A stretch of 64,000 bases of DNA from Sipunculus nudus (Eukaryota > Annelida > Sipuncula > Golfingiida > Sipunculidae): positions 42,064,659-42,128,658 of the forward strand of contig CM049313.1 in NCBI GenBank assembly GCA_026874595.1, in the 5' to 3' direction. Shown here one piece after another: positions 49,501 to 59,565 of the stretch. Numbering within the stretch: position 1 is the stretch's first letter; each line of letters starts with the position of its first letter. The translations under genes were made by a program, and so were the position numbers. The notes beneath the pieces were generated by a model. That model ran no database searches and was not told the origin of the DNA. It saw nothing but the letters and a program-made list of their open reading frames with translations.

Positions 49501-51779
49501 ACCCTTCTAGGTCACGGCGTGCTTCCTAGTTCCTATAAGTCTCGGCGAGCTTCCTGACTCTTCTAGGACACGGTAAACTTCCTGACTCTTCTAGGCCACG
49601 AAGAGTTTCCTGATTCTTCTAGGTCACGGGGAACTTCCTGGCTCTTTTAGGTCTGGACGAGCTTCCTGACTATTCTAGGTCACGAGGAGCTAACTGACTC
49701 TTTTAGGTCACGGCAAGCTTACTGACTTTTCTGGGTCACGGCGAGCTTTGTGGCTCTTCTAGGTCTCGACTAGCTTCCTGAATCTTCTATAGGTCACGGC
49801 AAGCTTCCTGACTTTTCTGGGTCACGGCGAGCTTCCTGGCTCTTTTAGGTCACGTTCAACTAAATTAGAGAGGCCTGGTATGCTGACAATACCAGATCGC
49901 AGTGTGGCTGTTCTTCTCAGAGCGCAGTGTGTTTGTTCTTGTCAGATCGCAGTGTCACTGTTCTTGTCAGATCTTAGTGTAACCGTTCTTCTCAGATTGC
50001 AGTGTGACCGTTCTTCTCAGAGCGCAGTGTGTTCGTTCTTGTCAGATCTTAGTGTGACCGTTCTTGTCAGATCACAGTGTGACCGTTCTTGTCAGATCGC
50101 AATGTGACCGTTCCTGTCAGATCGCAGTGTGTTCGTTCTTGTCAGATTACAGTGTGACCGTTCTTGTCAGATCACAGTGTGACCGTTCTTGTCAGATCGC
50201 AGTGTGACCGTTCTTGTCAGATCGCAGTATGGCCGTTCTTGTCTGATCGTAATGTGGCTGTTCTTGTTCGTCTTCAGAACGAGTTAAATATTTGAATATA
50301 ATGTTCTGTTATATCAATGCAACCCTCTTTTACCATTATAGAATATTGTCACAGTAACTTACATGTCCAGTTGGACATCATTTAAATGTACGTGCTTATT
50401 AAAGCTGATTTTCAAGATTTAGTTATTTAAGAAGCGGATACAGGATCGTATAAACAAGTGTTAAGTGTATTATGTTTTGTCCCCAGTTATTTCAGGTCGA
50501 AAAGGAGTCGCCCCCTGAGACCCCCTCCAAAACCCCCCAGTATTTAATAATGGCAACAGACAATTGGACATAATTGTCTTTGTAAAAGCAATGTGCGTTC
50601 TTATATGAAAAGATATAGGCCCACTTTATCAATTTTAACTTTACATAAAACATCACACGCTACAACTGCTAAAGTCATTCATGACCTGAAACCCTGTCCT
50701 GGCCAGTCGAATCCAAGTCTATAGGGTCTAACCCGTTCCCTTTCCTGAATGCGATTTTTGGCGATCAAAATATAAGGCCAACAAAAGGGCATACCGATTT
50801 TTATCGACAGTTATATAATCTGTCTATTTGTGATTCTTACTGACCAGCGCTGATCACATAGTACATACAGTCTTTCAAAAAGTAATCACGTGCTACTGAA
50901 GGGGTTTTCACAAAGTTTTTATATAAAACAACACAGAATTAAAGGTTTAAATACCAGAATGGCCGTATGAATTGAAGATGAAAAAATGATGATACTGCCA
51001 GTTCTCATTGGAGAGCGATAAGAAGGTTTCAAGCAGTCGCAGCAGGCTACTACAGGTTTCGCCTTATGTCGACATTTATTTGAACCCTTCTAGCGCTGAG
51101 GTCAAAGTGACCGAGGCGAGTTATCTTTAGCCTCGTTTTAGGTCCTCGGGGTGGGAGGTGTTCTGATTGGCTGTCACTCCAACACGGGTCGCCCACTTAC
51201 ACAGACGGGTGTTATCATCCAAATAATGGGATATCCAACACTACATCTAGCATTGATATTAAGACCGTGTCCTGTATCACCAACAGCAACCACGTACCTG
51301 AGAACACATACACAGCCGTATCGTCAGCATAGCTCGACGGTGGTTGTATCTTCCTGGACATGACGGCATCCACTGGAAGCGACGTGTCAAAGTCAAACAT
51401 ATCCGTAAACGAACGGAGGGCAACAGGTGTGGACGTTAAGCTGTAGTTTCTGAACTCCAACACATTCTGTCCACATACTACGTAGAGGGCGCCGACGACG
51501 TCTATTGTAAACATGGCGTCGACTTTTGGACACACTGGCGTTGCCTTATACAAGAGAAAATACTATATACAAGAATGAGTTTATTTTACTGGCGAATTCT
51601 GTCTCAGATATTTTTATAAAACATTTTAATAATAATTTAAATAATAATGTTAATAACAAGGAGAAAAAAAGGAAGAAGAAATAATTAGAGATGAAAAGGA
51701 ATCAGTTCTTAAAATTAAATTGGTGAAATCTGAAATGAACATAGAATTATTTAGTGCTAATAACCGTCATAAATACATA

Positions 51780-51835
<56 letters not shown>

Positions 51836-52822
51836 TGTTTACTTAACTGATAACATCAATTACCTTATTATTCATAACAAATTTCGATTTCAGCAAACAA
51901 ATTGTAGTGAAGCTCTTGTTTGAAAAATTGAAAAATTCCTAATTCAGATCCATATGCGTTAAAACTGAACCTGTCAATGATTAATGGTAGAAAGGCAGTT
52001 GTGACTTCTGATGATGATCTACTAATGTATTCTGCCAATATATGGCTAATAGCCATTTTAAATAACTGTATACACCGTTTCCTTAACGGATTACATCAAT
52101 TACTATACTGTTCATAACACATTTCGATTTTAGCGAAAAGATTGTAAATAATTACAGGAAAATGGATCTAACCCTTTAGAAAATCCTTGCCAAATGCATG
52201 TGTTAATTTTAAATACTGTACATTTCAGTTTCCTTTGTTTTATTTCATATTATGCACAAACATATCTTAGATGAAAGATATATAAAAATGATAGGTTTTA
52301 AAGTTTGCACTTGTATCCGTGTCCATTTAATTTAAATATTATAAATATATAGAACCTATATTAACAAATGTAATTGAAAAATTAAAACAATTGATTTCTA
52401 ATTAAAAATATCAATATGTCGAGATCATACCTTTCGGAAATTGGTCGTCACAATGGGAGAGACTACAGGTGGTGGCACGATGTCGTCATGGTAATACACA
52501 CAGGTGGTAAGCGGTGACATGGTCGGCTCTTCAAAACCCTTGCATGCAGGATTACGGCTGCACCGCAAAGCGCACGTGACCGTCCTGGAGTCGCGACCTC
52601 TGTGTCCCGTCCAGAGTGGAACCACCATCGTTTCCGGTCGTTTAACAAAGGCTACTTCCACAAGTTCCGGCTCAAACAATAGGATGATCCCCATAAGGCA
52701 AAACATGATTTTTCTCCAATAAAACTGAAAAAGAATGTTACTAAATTATATTTCTACGCAAGTTCTCCACTCGGACGGAAGGAAATAATTTTAGTGTAGC
52801 TCACCTTAAATAGAAGCTTCAT
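43201..52822 (-). CDS. Secreted PAN/apple-like + four-bladed hemopexin-like protein, gene 1
   Basis: Five coding exons join in phase (52822-52805, 52724-52431, 51544-51298, 44204-44085, 43523-43201) into about 333 residues. An N-terminal hydrophobic stretch (about 18-29, FCLMGIILLF) after basic residues suggests a signal peptide. Residues about 30-95 hold C-x3-C-x5-C-x-GF...C, like a PAN/apple module. From 105 on, four blades each open with a [VI]DA motif (Asp 113, 163, 234, 291), as in hemopexin repeats, and blade 2 has the TAVYVFSG strand. A Cys just before blade 1 (109) and one in blade 4 (320) could form the ring-closing disulfide of this fold. The ligand is unknown. A paralogue lies upstream in tandem. 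Confidence 0.82.
44085..44204 (-). CDS. Gene 1 exon 4: end of blade 2
   Basis: Acceptor TCAATTACAG, donor G|GTATGT, 120 bases, phase 1-1. Encodes SKVYAYISYDYQTSQLIFPA then KTLEKRFGT. Five codons longer than its paralogue, the extra residues lying before KRFG. Confidence 0.85.
44612..49858 (-). repeat. 28 bp minisatellite, roughly 185 copies
   Basis: Consensus ggtcacggcaaacttcctga + ctcttcta. Variants are arranged in higher-order blocks: one containing ctcgtcaaggtcacggcaag with gacatttttaggtcacggcg recurs at about 44918, 45258, 45478 and 45808; another with ctatgtcgggcagacttgct recurs from 46938 to 49350, with a block of about 670 bp duplicated at about 48170 and 48840. Edge units are more diverged. 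Confidence 0.97.
49885..50268 (-). repeat. 25 bp minisatellite, ~15 copies
   Basis: Unit cagatcgcagtgtgaccgtt + cttgt, directly beside but unrelated to the 28 bp array. Because 25 is not a multiple of 3, its 75-codon ORF cycles through frames and is not a gene. Confidence 0.95.
51298..51544 (-). CDS. Gene 1 exon 3: blade 1 and first half of blade 2
   Basis: Acceptor CTCTTGTATAAG, donor CAG|GTACGT, 247 bases, phase 0-1. Reads ATPVCPKVDAMF ... DFDTSLPVDAVMSR ... DTAVYVFSG. By eye 52 of 83 residues equal those of the gene 2 exon of identical length. Confidence 0.9.
51779..51834. repeat. (AT)n microsatellite
   Basis: In gene 1 intron 2 (51545-52430), which otherwise holds only AT-rich sequence. 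Confidence 0.97.
52431..52724 (-). CDS. Gene 1 exon 2: signal segment and PAN/apple-like module
   Basis: Acceptor TTCTTTTTCAG, donor AAG|GTATGA, 294 bases, phase 0-0. Begins FYWRKIMFCLMGIILLF, so an internal Met (52706) could also be the start. Then TVTCALRCSRNPACKGFEE, the C..C....C.GF pattern of PAN/apple domains, with another Cys before YYHDD, and a Pro/Val linker (PPPVVSPIV). Confidence 0.75.
52805..52822 (-). CDS. Gene 1 exon 1: possible start, six codons
   Basis: ATG at 52822 reads MKLLFK and ends at AAG|GTGAGC, in phase with exon 2. An earlier in-frame ATG at 52870 lies only 6 bases after a TATA-like box and would probably be upstream of the transcription start, so 52822 is preferred. 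If wrong, translation begins at 52706 in exon 2. Confidence 0.45.
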
Positions 52823-52875
52823 CCAAAGACAACCTATAGTCAGGCAACATCTTGTCAAACCAGTCCTCATCACAG

Positions 52876-52883
52876 TTTTTATA
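52876..52883 (-). promoter_or_regulatory. TATA-like box of gene 1
   Basis: TATAAAAA on the minus strand, 54 bases before the preferred ATG. A start site about 25-30 bases on would give a 5' UTR of roughly 25-30 bases. Confidence 0.4.
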
Positions 52884-52889
52884 CTTTAC

Positions 52890-53860
52890 ACAATGTAAAT
52901 ATTCAATATGATTTTACTGAAATCCCGTCGAGGGCAATGCTGTATTCAATGAAGCATCACGTTACAATCCTTTATCATACTAATTATAAACCCCGGTTGT
53001 AGAATTATTTCTTGATAAAGTAGGTTGCCTTGTCCTTATAAAGTGACGCGCATCACTTTAGTGATGGTCTGTAAAACAAGGTATTTGAAACCACATATTG
53101 ATATTTTAATGCCTTGGAACAAGTCCTTTTTAAACCTGCATCTTTACGCTCGAAGCACTTAGCGTTTCTTTCACAAAGTTCAGAGGATAAAATCTTGCAG
53201 GATAACGGTATGTCCTCCAGTGAAAGCAAGTGCATGCACGGTCATGTGATAAAATCTGAAAAAGACTATGTGGTTAAGTGCCGGATAGAGGAATAATCGG
53301 GAGGAAAATTAGTACTGGATAATGGCATGTATATATTACACCGGTTACATTATGAATTTAAAAAGTTAAATGATAATTTTAAATCATTTTTAAATGTTTA
53401 ATTTGAGGAAAAGAATATTAATGATCAAATCTGGGTTATCAACCGTTACGGTTGTTAATGGTCAACTTTCACATGTCTCTGCGTGTTGAAATACAATAAC
53501 AAATCCGTAAATGCCCAGAAATTGTATCCAGGTGTTTCGTTGCAGAGTTTCAAACAAGACAAATGTGTTGACAATATTTTAAATCTTTGCATGTTGTAAA
53601 GTTGTAAAACCTTTATAGTATAACCCAACTTATTACTATAACCTTTTCCATTGAATAAATGCGAATCAATGTTTATAAACATCCCGGGCGTATCAAGGAT
53701 TTTAGAACGAGATGTTTACCAATTTTACAACGCGGAACTTACACAATTAAAAAGGTCTACAGCTTCCTGATTTGGGTTAGCCGTAAAAATATAATAAATA
53801 CATAACAAAATTGGTAATCATTCTCCCCAGTACCCCCCTGCATTATATATATATAAATAA

Positions 53861-53892
<32 letters not shown>

Positions 53893-54330
53893 ATATACAT
53901 ATATATATACAATATATATATACTTACAATATATATATATATTAAATTTTAATTATGAATATTACAACTACTTTGTCTCATATAGCATGAAATCTATCTA
54001 GCCAAATTAGGAGGTCACTGTGACTTTTTTTTCTGTCAGCTTGTTTTTGAGCCCTTGAAAAATCAGACTTATGGATGTTAAGACCATTGAACAAAAATTC
54101 ACAAATTGACCGTTAAATTATTAAATGCACCTCGTGTATATAGATGTATCTGTCAGCATGCACAATTACATTAAAATTATTATTAAAACTCTAATTTTGC
54201 ATAGGGTTCCTTCGAAATATGACTGACAATGCTCAGGCAAAATTGGCATGCTAGTAATCTTAGTGCCTTGACACATGGGTTACTTGTATCAATGAATCAA
54301 TGTTGGACCATAAACTTTAAATCAGTGTTA
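52890..54330. other. Intergenic between the two paralogues
   Basis: No exon supported. An imperfect AT microsatellite runs about 53845-53950. A 75-codon minus ORF (53682-53455) carries a C-x2-C-x-x-x-TPGYNF pattern (see findings). Confidence 0.4.
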
Positions 54331-54339
54331 AGCAGGTTT

Positions 54340-54480
54340 TACTGCTGTTAGCTGGGGTCTTAGTTTCGGATCGTATGGTCTTGGTTTCCGATTCTACGGT
54401 CTCATCCTTGGTTTACATGGTCTTGGTCTAGTATCCCATGGTTCCCGTCTGATTATTTGTCCCGGATCCAAAAGCCAAAG
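54340..54480 (+). repeat. Degenerate short tandem repeat
   Basis: Words such as tatggtcttggtttccgatt, tacggtctcatccttggttt and catggtcttggtc follow at about 24-28 bp spacing. Confidence 0.5.
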
Positions 54481-54644
54481 CCAAAAGAAGTATACGCTCA
54501 TCGAGCAACTACAGGTTGGTCAAGACCTCAGTCCTGTGCGCTCCTTAAGCATGTTCTCTGAGCGAACAGTCGTAGTGCCACGCCAAGCCAAGCGGGGAGC
54601 CGTAGAGGGTGCCACCGTCCATCTTAAGCCGTTGTTCTTTTTAG

Positions 54645-54944
54645 AAAGCTACAGCATCCACAGCCACAAAGCCAGAAGCAACCTATATGTACATTCCCTT
54701 CACCGATCCCAGCAGCGGAGATCCAGCCATGCCATTGGAGAGCCGAACTCGAAACATTGCTTCGAGACTCATAGCCCTTGTACTTGCGGTTTCGGCCATT
54801 TGGACCGTTTTAACCGGGTTTCCCCGATTATGCAAGTTTTTAGCAAGTGTTTTCGTCATCGGAATGTCTCGGATACCATGTTCCCATGTTTCGGTCCTGG
54901 TATCCGATCCCATGTTTATATTTGCCGATTCAGAACTAATTTAA
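54645..54944 (+). other. Candidate exon with a hydrophobic segment
   Basis: After a strong acceptor (gttgttctttttag) a plus-strand frame stays open for 99 codons: KATASTATKPEATYMYIPF..., then LIALVLAVSAIWTVLTGF, a likely membrane helix, to a stop. A second frame of the same DNA is open for 176 codons (54536-55066) and a minus frame for 76, so openness alone proves little here. No family recognised and no partner exon found. Confidence 0.25.
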
Positions 54945-55074
54945 AATTTAATCCATATGTTGATTTTATCTCGTTTCTTGAACTTAAAAAATACAATTTT
55001 CACCCCTGGTTTGGGCTGTATGTTAAACTTTCATTTCAGTTCTACCTGAACAAGCACTTGTTGTAAGCCCCTGT

Positions 55075-55260
55075 GTTGGGTGCCTTTTCCAGTGAGCCGT
55101 CCGAGCGAGCCGACCACTGGTTACACATGCGATTGTGTCACCATTAAGTTGAGACCGTTCACCACGGGTTGGTGCCGACCGTGAAAAATCTCACCGCCTT
55201 GGCTGAGATTCGAACTCACAGCTTTGAGTCCTACCCCGTGACCAAAAAGAGCCAATTCAG
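55075..55260 (-). mobile_element. Possible tRNA-derived SINE
   Basis: Minus strand shows GAGTTCGAATCTC, a good B box, at about 55216-55204, and TGGTCACGGGGTAGG, a weak A box, about 30 bases before it. Flanked by moderately GC-rich sequence unlike its neighbours. Confidence 0.4.
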
Positions 55261-55309
55261 ATATAAATATTGATGACTGCATTAGCTGGACGTCTCGTAG
55301 TTATTTTAA

Positions 55310-55475
55310 TATGTCTTCAGTCAATCTGTGTAATCAGTTATTTCATGAAATGCCTAAACATTTCAGTCATTTCACGAAATGCCTGTGACCCACAGTCATT
55401 ACGTGAAATAACTAGAATGTTCAGTCATGAAATGACGGAAATCTTTGCCCAGTTATTACATGAAATGACTGGATT
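55310..55475. repeat. Palindrome-rich repeat, copy 1
   Basis: Several TCATTTCAYGAAATGA-like palindromes and half-palindromes follow each other (cagtcatttcacgaaatgcc, gtcatgaaatgacgg, attacatgaaatgactgg). Confidence 0.6.
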
Positions 55476-55800
55476 CAAAAGAATGAACACACACAGGGTA
55501 ATACAATGTTTAATTGTCATCAATGGTTCCCCAGAAAGTTTTCGTTGATGCAAATACTGTAATTATTTGTGTTACCTGATAAACTGCGTGTATTAAAAAT
55601 AAAGCCATATGACGTCCTCCTGCCTCGGCCACGACGCTCATCTGCAATTGTATCTGCGAATATTTGGATAAAACCCTACCATGTGAAAATAATAATGGAA
55701 ATTATTCAAAAGATTTTTTTTTGTATATCACTTTTTGAATTTCTCAAATTAACATCTTTGGCGTTGTACTTTTATTGACTACACGACAGAGGCAGGAGAA

Positions 55801-55831
55801 TCTTCTTATCTTATCTTATCTTATCTTATCA
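55801..55831. repeat. (TTATC)n pentanucleotide microsatellite
   Basis: About five units of cttat. The 55832-57980 stretch beyond it is AT-rich with no gene seen, apart from a GC-richer segment near 56570-56720 containing the palindrome ccggtataccgg. Confidence 0.85.
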
Positions 55832-57984
55832 TACTTTTGTAAAAGGATCAGTATTTTAACCATGTGACTATGATATGCATGTAAACAAACAGGAAATGTA
55901 TTAAACCCTTTAAATGATTGAATAAGGAATAATAATACACATCTTAATTACTAATGAGATAAAAGGCTGTTAAAAATGAAATTTTCCATTTTCATTTGTA
56001 GAATAAACAAAATTTGATAAGCATGTTTAAACATGCCAGTTACCAGTATACATTGTACAGTAAAATAAATTGTGCCCTAAACCATTTAATTACGAAATCA
56101 ATAATAAACGGTGGTTTATATGAAAAGACATATTTGATCAACTAAAAATTATAGAAATAGTCAATATTTCCCAGAGCTACCAATGAAGTGCTACACAGAA
56201 CACACCAATTTGCGAGGCTTATCTCAATGTTTTATTAACGGAATTTATTTTAGTTTACAGCTGAAAATCAAATACAGAAGGAAAAACACTTGCAATTAAG
56301 TATACGCACATAAAACAGGAGTCTTATTAACAAGTTGCCCTAATGCCATTTTTAAACATTAAAATACGTAAATGATAACTTTCGTTAAGATTTTAATATT
56401 TCATCACGTTTTAAGTTGTCAATTAAGGACCTAACCATTTATTTGATATCAACAAATTTGAACTAACTGATTGCTAGGTCACCCTTCAATCAGCTTATAT
56501 ATTTGTGTAGTGTTTCCTTGTAGCTAGTAGCTCCTGACTTGTAAATGCTATCAAAGGGGACCAATTATGTGCTGTATTCTAGGTCCCTGCTATACAGGGA
56601 AAACATGGCTGCTTTCCCACCATACTCTGCTTATGGTTACCGGAGGGTGACAGTGACGGGAGATGTGGATTATAATCCAACTAGCTGATAGACCCGGTAT
56701 ACCGGGCTTATTACCGGGGTTGGGGAGATTTATTAACTGAGATGTGAATGTTGGCTCATTTTTTTATTCTAAAAGTTAACAGAAAATATAGGTTTTCAGT
56801 GAGAAACTGTCTCCATAAGATATGTATAAACATTTTGGCACGACTGCAGAATAACTCACGCACCTCTCTAAGGTATCTTAATTTTGCCAATTACTTTTAA
56901 ATTACATGAATCCTAAACATCATACCGTCCGCCCGTATAAACTCATAACCTGGTTGAGACAATGCGTGAGTGATCCTGCAGTCGCTCCAATATTTTTAAC
57001 ATTTATTTTGTGGGGCTGTCCTCGTGGCAAGAAATTTATACCCCGGTATGTTTACCTTTAAGACTGGTCAGTGATGGTGTTTACATTGCGAACCGGAATG
57101 AGACGCGGGGGCATTCAGGTTTTCGATGATATTTGGCTGGATTCTATCGTTGAACGTATAAAGATTAGGTTGATGTGAGGAACACATGAAAGATTTATTA
57201 AATGTACATTGCAAGGAAACTGTTCCTGAAGAAAGAAATATGCATACCTCGTAAGTAGCAGTAGCGGACCCAACGGGACTCCATGCAGAGGATCCGTATT
57301 CATTTTCAACCGCCGCAACCCGTTTTTCACCGTATCAGACAAATTTTGAGCCTGAAACCCCAGACACCACTCCATCCCACCCCTCCCAAAACCTGTTCGT
57401 AAAATTGGGACCTTGAATTAGGTTTTGTCATTATTCCTCATGGGTTGAACTCTCCACTTCATGGTTCGAGAAACATGTGTTTTTCTCTTTTACTGACCAC
57501 GCACGAGGGTGAGAGCCCCGTTAAAATGAAAGGCCAGGCTCAAATTCCTCACTGAAAGCAAGCGATATTCATATGAACAAAAGTAGTGTTTGAGGTTGAA
57601 AGACCACGATGCATGCGTTCCGGTCATTGCCGAAGGCAGTTCGGTTGTGCTCGGTCTTACCTCTGTGCAAGTCAGTAAAAATGGAAAAATCACTCAAAAT
57701 TATATGTACGTAAAAAATTATTCATTATCATACCGCCTATGTCACTGCGGGCATAATAACCTTTAAAATGATGTAAGGCACACTATTGTACACAACGCGG
57801 TTTTAGAGAACATTGCGAACAGACGTGAACAGAATTCCTTTTATAAGTATTAGATGCTCGGTAGTAAATCAATTGCCCAGTTGCTTGAAAAACTTTCTGG
57901 CAGAATATCTACTCACATCTCAATCTTTACCTGTTACATTGATTGCCTGATTTGCATTCAGGTATTCTGTGTGTTTAAAACCCT

Positions 57985-58085
57985 TTATTTCCAGTCATTT
58001 TATGAATTGACTAAACATTTTAGCCATTTTACGTAATGGCTGGTGGTCACAGGCATTACGTGAAATGCCTGAAATGACTGATATC
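57985..58085. repeat. Palindrome-rich repeat, copy 2
   Basis: Shares ccagtcattttatga, 'ctaaacattt.agccatt', and gcattacgtgaaatgcctga with 55310-55475; also followed by a gtgatatcaca-like word. Confidence 0.6.
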
Positions 58086-58314
58086 ACAGACGGTAACATA
58101 TGCACATACTTGTGTAGCTTACTTTGATGAATATGTAATATAATATACCTGCCTTCCTTTTGGTTTTCACAAGTTATTACCACGAATATGAGGAGGGTTT
58201 GTAAATTAGGGTGCTGGTTACATTAGAGTGCTGAAACCAAGGATCTTCTTTAAATATATATGAAGGTTTTATAAAAAAAAACTAAAAAAATTGACAAAAA
58301 ACATATAAACCGTT

Positions 58315-58317
<3 letters not shown>

Positions 58318-58364
<47 letters not shown>

Positions 58365-58412
58365 AGGTAGAGTTACCCTCCATTGTAAAGTGCTCTATGG
58401 CCTACAGACTAG

Positions 58413-58474
<62 letters not shown>

Positions 58475-58897
58475 TTGTAATTAATTTGCGACCCGATCAT
58501 CAGGTGAATTTTGTTTGAATGAAGCCAACGGCGTGGTTTGAAAAGCCGATATTACGAGAATATGCTTTGTGCTTATCGGGGAGAGCATGTAAATGACTGA
58601 CACTGATCCTATTGTCCTCGGGGGTACACGTTCGATACTTGAACATAACAGGGCAAAGAGGTTTGTTGTTGTTTTATTGTCTCGGCTTTACAAACCACAC
58701 CGTAAGCTTCATTCTAAAGTCTCGGCTTTTCAAACCACGCCGTTAGCTTCATTTTAACAACATTCACCTGATGATCGGGTCGCATCCCGTGAAACAGACT
58801 GTAGTGAATTTACATTGTTGTTTTTCTTCACAGTTAAAAGGCTCTGGCCCAGGCTGTAGGCCATAGAGCACTTTACAACGGAGGGTAACTCTACCTT

Positions 58898-58985
<88 letters not shown>
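58318..58985. mobile_element. ~660 bp fold-back element with AT tracts
   Basis: Arm A aaggtagagttaccctccat (58364-58411) is inverted at 58853-58897, and arm B gcgacccgatcatcaggtga (58487-58549) is inverted at 58722-58785. AT microsatellites lie at 58318-58361, 58417-58471 and 58902-58984. Part of arm B' is duplicated (58684-58720). No ORF of its own. Confidence 0.8.
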
Positions 58986-58991
<6 letters not shown>

Positions 58992-59245
58992 TCTAATAAT
59001 TTTCATATAAGAGGAGGTTAATTGCAATGATGTGAAGCGAACTCCAGTTACACCTTATACATTGTAATATATTGCAATATGGCAATATACACAAAACTGC
59101 ATTCAGAATATATGTAAATATCCATATTTTGTGTTAATACACTAAAATAAATCACATCCACAATGAAATTGCATGAAAAAATTGAAAGGTACGAGAAATA
59201 TTTAGCGATATTTTTACTTGTTTAAACAAATAGTTAAATATTAAG

Positions 59246-59565
59246 TTAGTTGATATTTCCTGTGAGTTGTATATCAGTCATTTGGGAGCAGGTGTGTGTG
59301 GCATAATAACAGATACAAAACTGCTTCCCGAAGGTGAATAACACTAGTGCGTTGCCCGGAAATTCAGCCGCGGCATCAACGACCTCCGGAAAACTCAAGA
59401 AAAGGTTGTTGTTAGGACTTGCATTGTGGTACGTACGTCCCAGAACCGATTCTCCAGCGTTTCTGTAGTTGGATTCAATGATGAAATCACCTTTGAAAAA
59501 GTATGTGATAAACAGAAGATCTGAAGATGGTCTGTCGATGACAGCGTCTACTCCTGCTGTATTTC
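59246..59565 (-). CDS. Gene 2 last exon: blades 3-4 and stop
   Basis: Acceptor CCTATTGTTTCAG, 320 bases, stop TAA. Reads NTAGVDAVIDRPSSDLLFIT ... EVVDAAAEFPGN ... GKQFCICYYATHTC ... QLTGNIN. Confidence 0.88.

Larger units (their letters stand above)
44205..51297 (-). other. Gene 1 intron 3, expanded by minisatellites
   Basis: 7.1 kb, GT-AG. About 5.6 kb of it is tandem repeat. The same intron in gene 2 is 865 bp and has none of it. The non-repeat parts, 44205-44610 and 50270-51297, hold no exon I can see. Confidence 0.8.

Noticed and set aside
44612-49858. Regularly spaced repeats considered as a CRISPR-like array
   Set aside because: Units are contiguous without unique spacers and sit in an intron of an animal gene; it is a minisatellite.
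49880-50107. Plus-strand 75-codon ORF rich in Ser/Val/Cys
   Set aside because: It lies wholly inside the 25 bp minisatellite; openness comes from the unit, not from selection.
52504-52722. Plus-strand 72-codon ORF opposite gene 1 exon 2
   Set aside because: Antisense shadow of a real exon.
54536-55066. 176-codon plus ORF, the longest in the window
   Set aside because: Three frames overlap here and this one shows no domain, an irregular basic/aromatic composition and no start context; a shorter frame after a good acceptor is the better candidate, and that is itself weak.
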